Assembly (NCBI RefSeq): GCF_023516215.1
Contig: NZ_CP097349.1
Span: 5,283,903 to 5,347,902 of the forward strand
DNA: 64,000 nucleotides
Reading direction: 5' to 3'
From: Cytobacillus pseudoceanisediminis
GTDB lineage: Bacteria > Bacillota > Bacilli > Bacillales > Cytobacillaceae
The notes under the pieces were generated by a model. It made no database searches. It worked only from the letters and a program-made list of their open reading frames with translations, and was not told the origin of the DNA. Positions 51,071 through 58,931 of this stretch are shown here, in pieces. Positions within the stretch are counted from its first letter, which is position 1, and every line of letters begins with the position of its first letter. The translations under genes were made by a program, and so were the position numbers.

Positions 51071-52862
51071 ATGTGGAGAAAAAGAGCAGTAGGCTGGCTA
51101 ATCGTTAGTTTCATGGTCCTTGGTTTTCTTATGGGCAGACTGATACAGCTGCAGCTTGTTTCAACAGAGCATTTTACAGACAGAGAAATTAATTTATTGG
51201 AATCGAGTGTCCGCCAGCGTTCCCAGGAAATGATTATTGATGCAGGAAGAGGGAATTTCCTGGATCGCAGCGGAAACCCAATGACATTTGAAAATAAATC
51301 TGTTCTTATATTATTCCCCTTCCTTGCAAGAATGGAATGGGATATAAATAAGATATCTAAGATTACAGGTGCTTCGGAGTATTCCTTGCGATATTCAGTT
51401 GAGAATGCAAAGGAGCCTTTTGCTTTTGGAACCCCAGAGCCAGTTCAGCTGTCATTCGAGCAGATGGAGGACATCAATGCATTGAAAATTCCGGGTGTCT
51501 TTGCTGTTGAGAAGAAATACAGCCGTTCCGAAAAACCTGCAGCCCAGCTTATTGGAATTACTGGACAAAATCAGAACGTTTTAAATGAAAGATATCCGAA
51601 CAAAGATCTGTCTTCTGACACAATGATCGGCATTACCGGCATGGAGAAAAGTTTTGATGAGTTTCTGCTTCCTGAAGGAGCATCAAAACTTGTTTATCAT
51701 GTGGACGGGACAGGCGGCCCGCTGTTTGGGATTGATGTAAAATATGTTGAGCCGGCAAATCCCTTTTATCCGGTCAATATTAAAACAACCTTGGACTACG
51801 ATTTGCAGATGATGACCGAAAAATTGGCTGATCAGCATGGGATTAAAAAAGGGGAGTTGTCCTCCTTGATATAGAGACTAATTCAGTTTTGGCTATGGTG
51901 TCACGTCCATCCATTAACAAAGATAATCCTTTTGATGAAGAAAGCAGCGGAACAGTAAATCATATGATTAAACAGCAAATTATGGGATCAGTTTTTAAAA
52001 CAGTGGTGGCAGCTGCGGCAATTGATCAAGGTCTGGACGATCCGAAAAGGCAATTTGACTGCAGCAGGAAAATAAATGGGGAGCCTGATCTTAAATACCA
52101 GCATGGGATGCTGAATTTTAATGATAGCTTTGCCAGAAGCTGCAATAATACATTTGCTTCCATTGCTAAGGAGCTAAAAGATATTAACCCGGATCTCCTT
52201 GAGGAGTATGCAGATAAACTTTCATTAATGGGTCCTGTGAGCTGGCAGGGGGATATTTATCATTTTAATGATTTCAAACAGCTTCACGACGAAGAAAAAG
52301 GACGAGTGTTTCTGTCAGAAGATGCAAAAAAAGACAGTAATTTTGCAGGCTTGACAGGAATCGGACAGCATGAAGTGAGAGCCACTCCACTTGCTGTTGC
52401 CAACATGATGGCAACTATAGCAAGAGGAGGAGATAAAGAAATGGTCCGGGTTGCTTCTAAAATAGAATATAAAAACAGTACATCTCTTATAGAATTCAAG
52501 GAGCAGAAGCTGGAGGGAGATAAAATTGCCCCTTTTACCGCTATGAAGCTTCAAAGGCTGCTTAGGGAAGTAGTATTAAATGAAGAAGGGACCGGCCGCT
52601 GGTTTAAAGAACTTCCATACGAGGTTGCAGGCAAATCGGGCACTGCAGAAACAGGTATTATGGCAGATGGGCAACAGCTTCACAATAAATGGTTTGCGGG
52701 TTATTTTCCTTATAAAAACCCAAAATATGCCCTTGTAGCTGTAAACCTGGAAGTTACTGAAGACACAGGAGGAGTAAATCCGCTTTTTCTGATATTGTGA
52801 AAGAAATCTATAACAATAATCATAATGAAGAAAATCCTCCATCTGGCTCTGCAGACTCTTAA
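51071..52862 (+). CDS. pbpI: penicillin-binding protein (PbpI/YrrR-like), two frameshifts in this sequence
   Basis: A class B transpeptidase: N-terminal membrane anchor (AVGWLIVSFMVLGFLMGRLI), dimerisation domain, then the transpeptidase motifs GSVFKTVV (SxxK), SCN and KSGTAET (KTG-like). The first break is at G4 51851-51854; a fifth G restores KKGGVVLLDIETNSVLAMVS. The second is at T5 52784-52788; a sixth T restores GGVNPLFSDIVKEIYNNN and an ending at 52862. Corrected length is 597 residues. B. subtilis PbpI is expressed in sporulation. It follows greA as in B. subtilis. Confidence 0.92.
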
Positions 52863-53225
52863 ACAAATATGGTATAGTGTAACTTTCCTCATGCTGCCGT
52901 CGTCCATATAACTGCTGGCAGTACCAGAGTCCATAGGTTATTTCTTTTAAGATAACCTGTTTCCATGTTAGAATGTTGACAGCCGCTGTTTAGGTTTTAA
53001 TATTGATTCTATCAACGTATGTAGATTTTATGCATATGCACTGAGTTGATTGGAGCGGAGGGCGCTTTACTCCTGCGGGAAGCTCGCAGCACTCCCCGCG
53101 GGTTCGCTGCGGCCTGTAGCGGAAATTAACGGACTGATTTATAAGTAAAAATATATTATATTAGTGTATCAAACAGCACCTTTAGATATTTATTGTAATC
53201 TTGACAGATTTGGGAGGAGAAAGCC
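52863..53225. other. intergenic stretch between pbpI and yrrS
   Basis: Contains a stem GGTTAT/ATAACC (about 52936-52957), a dispersed repeat (53043-53132) and AT-rich sequence with the yrrS ribosome binding site GGGAGGAG. No gene was found. Confidence 0.5.
53043..53132. repeat. dispersed intergenic repeat, family C (GTTGATTGGAGCGGA type)
   Basis: Starts AGTTGATTGGAGCGGAGGGC, passes through CTCCTGCGGGA and CTCCCCGCGGG, and ends TAGCGGAAATTAACGG, so the ends are near-inverted copies (GTTGATT/AATTAAC). This is a widespread kind of Bacillaceae intergenic repeat, here seen once. Confidence 0.7.
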
Positions 53226-53893
53226 TTGAAAGGGAATAGCAGAGAATCCCGTTTTGGAAAACGGGAAAAAGAAAAAAAACCAATATCATTTTAAATAGTC
53301 TTATTGCATTTGTTATCGTCCTAATTATTGTTGTATCAGCCAAAATATTCCTCGGCGGAAATAATGACCAGGCAGTTCCTGCTGATGAACAGACAGCATC
53401 TGAATCGAAACAAAATGAGAGCAGCCAGGAAGACCAGGACAATGACATAGAGCAGGATAAGAGTAAAGACAAAGAGAAAGCAGATAAAGAATCTGATAAA
53501 GAAGAAAAAGAGGCTGAAGAGAATGAAGCTGAAGATGAGTCTGAGGAAGATAAAGAACAAGTCGTAACAGAAGGCGGAAGCGGGCCTGATGTTGAAAAAA
53601 CGATTGAAAATCCAGCATGGAAACCAGTCGGCACATCTCAGTCCGGAGAACATACTGCTGTCTACGATCAAAATCATGTGGATTGGCAGGAAATGCTCAG
53701 TGCCATTTCATATGCTACAGGTATCGAACAGGGCAATATGACTGTTTGGTTCCTTGGCAATAATGGGCCAAACAGCTCTGTTGGGACAATTTCCACAAAA
53801 GATCAAAGCGAAAAGTACCGAGTATATATTGACTGGGTTGACGGAGAAGGCTGGAAGCCATCCAAAGTGGAAGTTTTAAATGCAATAAATTAA
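53226..53893 (+). CDS. yrrS: YrrS/DUF1510 membrane protein (frameshifted in this sequence)
   Basis: TTG 53226 behind GGGAGGAG begins MKGNSRESRFGKREKEKK and then stops falsely. One more A in A8 (53272-53279) restores TNIILNSLIAFVIVLIIVVS (membrane helix). A long Glu/Lys/Asp-rich linker and the DUF1510 domain (NHVDWQEMLSAISYATGIEQ to KVEVLNAIN) follow. Corrected length is 222 residues. It follows the penicillin-binding protein gene, as in B. subtilis; the function is unknown, probably at the cell envelope. Confidence 0.9.
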
Positions 53894-53899
53894 TTAGGT

Positions 53900-53931
53900 A
53901 ATAAGGACGCCAGCGGCGTCCTTATTTTTTT
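53900..53931. terminator. bidirectional terminator between yrrS and yrzA
   Basis: AATAAGGACGCC/GGCGTCCTTATT stem with T-tract. It lies between convergent genes. Confidence 0.92.
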
Positions 53932-54128
53932 GCCTTAAAGTGCACCACTGCCGAGTAATACGTTCTCCCATTCTCATCGAGATGCATTTGATGGGAAACG
54001 TGATGGACGGTTAAAAGAATTGCTTTATTATGCTCAATTTGTGCATTTATCTTCTTTTCAAGATCTTTTAAAGCAAGAGCCTCAAAGAACTCAACCTTAT
54101 CTTCTATCAAATCAAACTGAAAATTCAT
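53922..54128 (-). CDS. yrzA: DUF2536 family protein (YrzA)
   Basis: A 68-residue cytoplasmic protein, MNFQFDLIEDKVEFFEALAL at the start and VVHFKAKK at the end. ATG 54128 follows GAAGGGGAATC; a longer frame upstream has no site. The family has no assigned function. B. subtilis yrzA also lies between yrrS and the mtnN region. Confidence 0.88.
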   Translation of the reverse strand: MNFQFDLIEDKVEFFEALALKDLEKKINAQIEHNKAILLTVHHVSHQMHLDENGRTYYSAVVHFKAKK

Positions 54129-54351
54129 TGTGATTCCCCTTCCCTTCCATACTGTTTTCACTATTTATTTTATGGGGTGCATTTAAGTCTGGCAACTTTC
54201 AATTCTGGATAGGTGGCTGTATGGATAGATTATCGAATATGGCAAACATCCCGTCTATGATGGTAGAATAGACTTTGGATATTGCATATGGGCATTCTAT
54301 TACTGATGAATGCAATCAAAAGCTTAGAAAAATGAGAAAGAGGTTTTATTT

Positions 54352-55050
54352 ATGAAAATAGCTATTATTGGAGCAATGGAAGAGGAAGTAACATTACTTA
54401 GAGATAAAATAGAAGAAAAGAGCCAGGAAACGATCGCCGGGTGCGAGTATACAGCAGGGAAAATGAATGGCGCGGAAGTGGTGCTTCTCCGTTCAGGCAT
54501 AGGCAAAGTAAACGCAGCCATGTCCACAGCTATTCTTTTGGAGAGATATAAGCCGGATTATGTCATTAATACCGGTTCTGCTGGAGGCTTTAATCCTGAA
54601 CTGAATGTGGGAGATACGGTAATCTCCACGGAAGTTAGGCATCATGATGTAGACGTTACTGCTTTTGGCTACGAATATGGCCAGGTGCCCCAATTGCCGC
54701 CTGCTTTTGAAGCAGACAGCAATCTGGTGCAGATCGCTGAAGCGTGTGCAAAGGAAATCGGGGATATCCAGGTTGTCAGAGGGTTAATTGCAACAGGTGA
54801 TTCCTTCATGAATGATCCTGCAAGAGTTGACTATATCCGTGATAAATTTACAGACTTGCAGGCAGTAGAAATGGAAGCAGCGGCGGTGGCACAGGTTGCC
54901 CATCAATTTCAGATTCCTTTTGTTGTCATTCGTGCACTTTCTGATATTGCTGGAAAAGAATCCGATGTTTCATTTGAGCAATTTTTGGAGAAGGCGGCAC
55001 TTCATTCCGCTACGCTGGTAATGAAGATTGTCGATTCTCTAAAGCAATAA
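54352..55050 (+). CDS. mtnN: 5'-methylthioadenosine/S-adenosylhomocysteine nucleosidase
   Basis: MtnN cleaves adenine from methylthioadenosine and S-adenosylhomocysteine, feeding methionine salvage and homocysteine recycling. The 232 residues have [32 protein letters not shown] and the end region [19 protein letters not shown]. In B. subtilis yrrT stands before it and mccA, mccB after it; none of these is present here. Confidence 0.97.
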   Translation: MKIAIIGAMEEEVTLLRDKIEEKSQETIAGCEYTAGKMNGAEVVLLRSGIGKVNAAMSTAILLERYKPDYVINTGSAGGFNPELNVGDTVISTEVRHHDVDVTAFGYEYGQVPQLPPAFEADSNLVQIAEACAKEIGDIQVVRGLIATGDSFMNDPARVDYIRDKFTDLQAVEMEAAAVAQVAHQFQIPFVVIRALSDIAGKESDVSFEQFLEKAALHSATLVMKIVDSLKQ

Positions 55051-55069
55051 TAAAGGATAACGGCGTTTT

Positions 55070-55100
55070 GGCGGCTTTTCATCATGGGAAGCCGTCTTTT
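55070..55100 (+). terminator. mtnN terminator
   Basis: GGCGGCTT/AAGCCGTC stem followed by TTTTCG. Confidence 0.75.
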
Positions 55101-55126
55101 CGTAATATCAGCACCTATATGTTTGC

Positions 55127-55167
55127 ACTTCGATAACTGTCTAGCTTCAGGCGCCTTCTGCTTTTCT
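55127..55167. repeat. dispersed intergenic repeat, family A
   Basis: CACTTCGATAACTGTCTAGC and then TTCAGGCGCCTTCTGCTTTTC. It shares TTCGATAACTGTCTAGCT exactly with the copy at 3487. It sits where mccA-mccB would be in B. subtilis. Confidence 0.72.
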
Positions 55168-55281
55168 AATTTAGATGTTTTTCCCTCGCTTACAATATTT
55201 ACATCACCTTCACAACTGCCATATATGTTAAAGTAGGATTATAGTCTTTTATAAGATCTATTCCATAGAAGGTGATAATAA

Positions 55282-55542
55282 ATGAAAAATGAAGCAAAGC
55301 ATTTATTTGAAAAAATGGTGGATTTCAAGCGTTTTGCAATTTCTATGCTTGCTGTCGGATCATTTTTTTACATTGGTTTGATTATCCCTGACACTGCAAA
55401 CACAGTTTCTGATTTATATATAATGGCTGGATCTTCCTCAGCTTTCCTGTTTGGCTCAATCCTTTTCTTTATCCTTTCAAAACGTTGCCGAAGTAAATTG
55501 AATGAAACGGATGAAGGACAGGAATACCTAATGAGGAAATAA
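55282..55542 (+). CDS. yrhC: YrhC family membrane protein
   Basis: An 86-residue protein with two membrane helices (MLAVGSFFYIGLIIP and MAGSSSAFLFGSILFFILS) and a charged C-terminus. YrhC ends the B. subtilis mtnN-mccA-mccB-yrhC operon; its function is unknown. Here it stands alone, with a start behind GAAGGTGATAA. Confidence 0.87.
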   Translation: MKNEAKHLFEKMVDFKRFAISMLAVGSFFYIGLIIPDTANTVSDLYIMAGSSSAFLFGSILFFILSKRCRSKLNETDEGQEYLMRK

Positions 55543-55549
55543 ATAAAAT

Positions 55550-55579
55550 GAACGTCCGGATTTCCGGGCGTTTTTTTTA
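55550..55579 (+). terminator. yrhC terminator
   Basis: ACGTCCGG/CCGGGCGT stem and T8. Confidence 0.9.
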
Positions 55580-55615
55580 TTTAATAAAAAAATTAATAAA
55601 AATAATCAAAAAAGG

Positions 55616-55644
55616 TTTACAAACCATATAACTGTGGATATAAT
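55616..55644 (+). promoter_or_regulatory. strong sigma-A promoter of the yrzI-like microprotein cluster
   Basis: TTTACA at 55616-55621, a 17-base spacer and TATAAT at 55639-55644. Confidence 0.85.
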
Positions 55645-55687
55645 TACCAATATAAGTGAAAATATTCTAAAAAGGAGGTCGAATGAA

Positions 55688-55768
55688 ATGATGTTAAAAG
55701 CAATTGTATTAGAAGCACAGCTAAATAAATATTTTACAAATTCGACCTACATGGAATGGATCGCTTAG
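55688..55768 (+). CDS. 26-residue ORF at the head of the yrzI-like cluster
   Basis: ATG 55688 (or 55691) lies behind the near-perfect site AAAAAGGAGGTCG. The product begins MMLKAIVLEAQLNKYFTNST and ends YMEWIA. No family was recognised. Two terminator-like hairpins separate it from yrzI, so it may be either a microprotein or a leader peptide whose translation affects read-through. Confidence 0.6.
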   Translation: MMLKAIVLEAQLNKYFTNSTYMEWIA

Positions 55769-55797
55769 ATTTGCTTAATTGACATTACATATCCATG

Positions 55798-55828
55798 CCG
55801 CAGGGAGAATTGTGCCCTGCGGTTTTTT
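55798..55828 (+). terminator. first hairpin between the 26-codon ORF and yrzI
   Basis: CCGCAGGG/CCCTGCGG stem with a 9-base loop and T6: a full intrinsic terminator in the middle of the cluster. Confidence 0.85.
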
Positions 55829-55843
55829 ATGCCTTATGGCCAG

Positions 55844-55876
55844 GCCGCTGGGAGTGTATCTCTTTGCGGCTTTTTT
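55844..55876 (+). terminator. second hairpin before yrzI
   Basis: GCCGC/GCGGC stem with a 17-base loop and T6; weaker than the first. Confidence 0.6.
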
Positions 55877-55917
55877 GTGCCTGCAGGCTGGATATGAATA
55901 AGGAGGTGGAATATCTA

Positions 55918-56058
55918 ATGACACTAAATATATTATTTTTGACAGTCACAATAAAAAAACGTCAATTATCAGCAGAAGATGTTGTACGCGAACAATTGGC
56001 TAAAAAAATTATCGATCAAAACCGAGATCGTCAATTCTCTATTTACCGTCCATTTTAA
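55918..56058 (+). CDS. yrzI: YrzI family small protein
   Basis: A 46-residue protein: MTLNILFLTVTIKKRQLSAE at the start, then a charged helix (VVREQLAKKIIDQNRDRQ) ending YRPF. This is the YrzI family (short hydrophobic N-terminus, basic pair, charged helix). ATG 55918 follows AAGGAGGTGG. In B. subtilis yrzI is the first gene of an mRNA carrying several tiny ORFs that is cut by Rae1 during translation. The biological role is unknown. Confidence 0.85.
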   Translation: MTLNILFLTVTIKKRQLSAEDVVREQLAKKIIDQNRDRQFSIYRPF

Positions 56059-56094
56059 TTTAAGTATAAAAAATTAGGAAAGGTGGTTTGCTAA

Positions 56095-56154
56095 ATGTTT
56101 TACATTTTACAAGGACGTCAGGCAATTTTCTGGGTGGAGAAAGATTCCACCTAA
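56095..56154 (+). CDS. 19-residue ORF with a Glu-Lys codon pair
   Basis: MFYILQGRQAIFWVEKDST, with ATG 56095 behind AGGAAAGGTGG. A GAG-AAA (Glu-Lys) pair stands near its end. In B. subtilis Rae1 cuts the 17-codon ORF S1025 of the yrzI mRNA between a Glu and a Lys codon. That this ORF is the counterpart is inference from context. Confidence 0.6.
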   Translation: MFYILQGRQAIFWVEKDST

Positions 56155-56185
56155 CAAAGCTGTAACCGGTTAGGAGGTATGGTGC

Positions 56186-56239
56186 ATGTCTTTGCATATT
56201 TTAATTTTAACCCTGAAATTCCGTAAAAAAAGGAACTGA
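56186..56239 (+). CDS. 17-residue ORF resembling the N-terminus of YrzI
   Basis: MSLHILILTLKFRKKRN, ATG 56186 behind TAGGAGGTATGG. It lines up with the YrzI start (MTLNILFLTVTIKKRQ) at most positions, so it looks like a shortened paralogue that keeps only the hydrophobic-basic head. Confidence 0.6.
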   Translation: MSLHILILTLKFRKKRN

Positions 56240-56342
56240 TCCACTTGATCCGGATTAACAGAATGTTCATATTCCTCTCCTTTTCTGAAGCAGAAACCAT
56301 GTTACATTAAAGAAAATAAGGAATTTAATAGGGGTGTGAAAG

Positions 56343-56423
56343 ATGTTTTGGATCGTAATGGGATTGGTTGTATGCGGCACTATCGGCTGCATCATATCGG
56401 CTGAGGTGAGCGTAGCCGAGTAA
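56343..56423 (+). CDS. 26-residue single-helix membrane ORF
   Basis: MFWIVMGLVVCGTIGCIISA then EVSVAE, with ATG 56343 behind AGGGGTGTG. It is almost entirely one membrane helix with two cysteines and an acidic tail. It is the last ORF before the cluster's terminator. No family was recognised. Confidence 0.55.
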   Translation: MFWIVMGLVVCGTIGCIISAEVSVAE

Positions 56424-56436
56424 CTTGGAATAAAAG

Positions 56437-56476
56437 AAAAAGGACTGACTTTGGGATTGAAAAGTCAGTCCTTTTT
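56437..56476. terminator. bidirectional terminator of the microprotein cluster and the opposite small gene
   Basis: AAAAAGGACTGACTT/AAGTCAGTCCTTTTT stem. The stop codon of the minus-strand gene is within it. Confidence 0.92.
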
Positions 56477-56629
56477 GTTTGGGAAAATCCAGAGAAATAA
56501 TACGATTCCAGAAACTCCAAGCAATATCAGCAAGGTCTTTAAAGAAAAACCTTCGAAAATAAATTTGGCTAGGCTGTCAAGCAGAACAATAAAAAAAACG
56601 AGAGCTAAAATGATTCTCTGGGCATTCAA
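56465..56629 (-). CDS. 54-residue membrane protein
   Basis: Minus-strand TTG 56629 after AAAGAGGTC gives MNAQRIILALVFFIVLLDSL and a second helix (TLLILLGVSGIVLFLWIFP) ending NKKD. Two membrane helices with a short loop. The reading frame, start site and shared terminator agree. No family was recognised. A TATAAT on the minus strand near 56700 may be its -10. Confidence 0.65.
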   Translation of the reverse strand: MNAQRIILALVFFIVLLDSLAKFIFEGFSLKTLLILLGVSGIVLFLWIFPNKKD

Positions 56630-56782
56630 ATATCAAGACCTCTTTCTTCCAAAGCTATGTATTGGGAATACCAGCCATAATTATTTATTACATGAATGAT
56701 TATATCCTATTACTGTGACGGATAGCTTGTCTAATTGCAGAGAAAATGAAGAATAAAATATTTTCTGAAGAAAATATCTCGA

Positions 56783-56815
56783 TTGGACAGACAAAAACAA
56801 CTCCATCCATACATA
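56783..56815 (+). promoter_or_regulatory. possible SpoIIID site and sigma-E-like -10 before sigK
   Basis: TTGGACAGAC (56783-56792) fits the SpoIIID consensus WWRRACARNY fully. CATACATA at 56808-56815 is near the sigma-E -10 consensus. No clear -35 was found. Confidence 0.4.
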
Positions 56816-56864
56816 GGAATTAGTTATAGACGTTTTTGAACGCATTCAAAGCGGGGGTGGAACG

Positions 56865-57584
56865 ATGTCCGGTATTTTAACTGCACTCGGGTTTTTGGTT
56901 AAGGAGATTGTGTTTCTTGTATCTTATGTAAAAAATAATGCATTTCCTCAACCGCTGTCTCCTGCAGATGAAAAGAAATACCTGCGATTGATGGCTGCAG
57001 GCGATGCACATGCCCGTAATATGCTTATTGAACATAATCTAAGGCTGGTCGCCCATATTGTAAAGAAATTCGAAAACACAGGCGAGGATTCTGAAGATCT
57101 GATATCAATAGGGACAATCGGACTGATAAAGGCCATTGAGAGCTATTCAGAAGGTAAAGGCACAAAACTTGCCACCTATGCAGCCCGCTGTATTGAAAAT
57201 GAGATACTGATGCACTTGCGGGCATTGAAGAAGACGAAGAAAGATGTATCCCTTCATGATCCCATCGGGCAGGACAAAGAAGGAAACGAAATATCCCTTA
57301 TTGACGTTCTTAAGTCGGAATCTGAGGATGTTATTAATACCATACAGTTAAATATGGAGCTGGAAAAAGTGAAGGAGTATATTGATGTTTTAGATGACAG
57401 GGAAAAAGAAGTAATTGTGGGTAGGTTCGGGCTTGACCTGCAAAAAGAAAAAACACAAAGAGAAATTGCCAAAGAGCTTGGCATCTCTAGAAGTTACGTC
57501 TCCCGTATTGAAAAGAGGGCACTGATGAAAATGTTTCATGAGTTTTATCGGGCGGAAAAAGAAAAAAGGAAAAATAACAGCTAA
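56865..57584 (+). CDS. sigK: RNA polymerase sporulation sigma factor SigK (uninterrupted)
   Basis: Sigma-K directs late mother-cell genes. The 239-residue pro-protein has the N-terminal pro-sequence ([20 protein letters not shown]), normally cut by SpoIVFB, then region 2 ([38 protein letters not shown]) and region 4 ([19 protein letters not shown]). In B. subtilis 168 sigK is split by the skin element; here it is one continuous gene. A terminator follows. Confidence 0.97.
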   Translation: MSGILTALGFLVKEIVFLVSYVKNNAFPQPLSPADEKKYLRLMAAGDAHARNMLIEHNLRLVAHIVKKFENTGEDSEDLISIGTIGLIKAIESYSEGKGTKLATYAARCIENEILMHLRALKKTKKDVSLHDPIGQDKEGNEISLIDVLKSESEDVINTIQLNMELEKVKEYIDVLDDREKEVIVGRFGLDLQKEKTQREIAKELGISRSYVSRIEKRALMKMFHEFYRAEKEKRKNNS

Positions 57585-57614
57585 AGGGACAGTTCAACTG
57601 TCCCTTTGGTTTTT
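57583..57614 (+). terminator. sigK terminator
   Basis: AAAGGGACAGTT/AACTGTCCCTTT stem followed by GGTTTTT. Confidence 0.9.
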
Positions 57615-57665
57615 GTATAGGAACTATAAAATGGAGCGTTGTGAATAAATCCGCGAAATGTTGTC

Positions 57666-57715
57666 TGCATCCAGCTCCAGCGCCCGGGTCATAAGCCAAA
57701 TCACTCCAGAAATCA
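57666..57715. repeat. dispersed intergenic repeat, family A-like
   Basis: CATCCAGCTCCAGCGCCCGG, then GTCATAAGCCAAATC and CCAGAAATCAGG. The first part resembles the CTAGCTCC-GCGCC core of the other copies, but TCTAGCT itself is altered. Confidence 0.5.
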
Positions 57716-57860
57716 GGCAAGGAACGCTTCGGCAGAGATGCTTCGCCCGACCACAGCTTGCTTTGGGAGGTTTCCTGCGTGAAGTCTTATGCCTGTTGGA
57801 CTTGCACAGGATGTACAGACTGCAGCGTTCGCCATTGAACGTGGCGGTTTTAGTTGAAGT
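57716..57860. repeat. dispersed intergenic repeat, family B core
   Basis: The core CAAGGAACGCTTCGGCAG with TTCGCCCGACC matches 46417-46453 in the same orientation. A CACAGGATGT follows here and precedes the core in the other copy, so the two elements are arranged differently. No gene lies between 57585 and 57888. Confidence 0.55.
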
Positions 57861-57888
57861 TCCTATGATCAAGTAGCTTTCGTTTTGG

Positions 57889-58854
57889 TTATTCTATTCT
57901 TCCGTTTTTTAACAAAAGCTGCCAATTTTCACCGCTGTCTGCTGATTCATATAAATCTTTGAGATACGTTGAAACTGCAAGTGTTCCGCTAGATTTATTA
58001 TCGGCAGCAATGTATGTAATAGGGTTGTCATAGCTGAGAAAAGGGATTTTAATATGTGAGTTTTCCATCGTTTCAAGATCGATTTTACTCATTTGCACCT
58101 TTTCCTGATCTGCATACGCATAGTACAAGCTATTTTCCGTGAAGGTGAGTGCTGTAGCCATGATTGGATCAGATACTAATTTTACATTTTCACCTCTATC
58201 CTCTGAGAAGAAGATGCCGCTTCTTGTGGACATAGCCATGATTTCCGGATCAGTTGGATGTGCCGCGATCATACCAAGTGTGTCACCCTCAAGCCCATTT
58301 AAGCTGACTGGCTCCCATGTTTTGCCTGCGTCCTGAGAGCGGTAAACACCTGCCTCAAGCTCTTCGCTTTTTTCCTGGTTGATCATGTAGATTATATTTG
58401 TATCATAGCCGGCAGCTAAAAAAGGAAAGGAACTTGTTCCGCTAAAAGCCAGGTCTTTAAAAGAAGCTCCTTTATCAGTGCTTTTCACAATACCAAGAGG
58501 GTTTTTTATGACGGAGTTCTTATCAGGCTGGCCGCTGACAATAAATCCATCTTTGACTGCCTGAAAACCCATGTAGTCATGGTTAAGGGAAGTGGCCTCA
58601 TGCCAAGTGCCATCTTTATAAAACTTTAAGCCATCGCTGGACGATAGGTAGAGTGCAGTATCATTTCCCGGGTATCCAATTCCTTGAATATGCTCGATTT
58701 GCTGAGCTGATGCCTCAATAATAGTATAGTCAGCCTCATCTGAAGTTTTACTTGATGGTTCATCAGCAGTTTTTTTACTTTGCTCTTTCTCAGCAGAACA
58801 GCCAGCTGCGAACAATAACAGGAGAACTGCCAAAATCATTCTGCCTTGTTTCAT
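57889..58854 (-). CDS. BNR-repeat lipoprotein (F510_1955 family glycosylhydrolase-like)
   Basis: A 321-residue exported lipoprotein. The signal MKQGRMILAVLLLLFAAGC gives a lipobox cysteine, followed by a Ser/Lys/Asp-rich linker. The body has beta-propeller repeats with the BNR/sortilin pattern, such as KSTDKGASFKDL, RSQDAGKTWEPV, FSEDRGENVKL and ESADSGENWQLL. It resembles F510_1955-type proteins, whose enzymatic activity is unproven. ATG 58854 fits the site GGAGTG; the GTG at 58863 overlaps it. Confidence 0.85.
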   Translation of the reverse strand: MKQGRMILAVLLLLFAAGCSAEKEQSKKTADEPSSKTSDEADYTIIEASAQQIEHIQGIGYPGNDTALYLSSSDGLKFYKDGTWHEATSLNHDYMGFQAVKDGFIVSGQPDKNSVIKNPLGIVKSTDKGASFKDLAFSGTSSFPFLAAGYDTNIIYMINQEKSEELEAGVYRSQDAGKTWEPVSLNGLEGDTLGMIAAHPTDPEIMAMSTRSGIFFSEDRGENVKLVSDPIMATALTFTENSLYYAYADQEKVQMSKIDLETMENSHIKIPFLSYDNPITYIAADNKSSGTLAVSTYLKDLYESADSGENWQLLLKNGRIE

Positions 58855-58931
58855 TGATTTCACTCCAATTCATATCAGTTTAACGGATATTATGATTATC
58901 GATGTCATTATATAGTATTTCAGCGTAAAAT

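Noticed and set aside
56451..56699. 82-codon plus-strand ORF after the microprotein cluster
   Set aside because: It is the complement of the 54-residue membrane gene on the minus strand and starts within the terminator.
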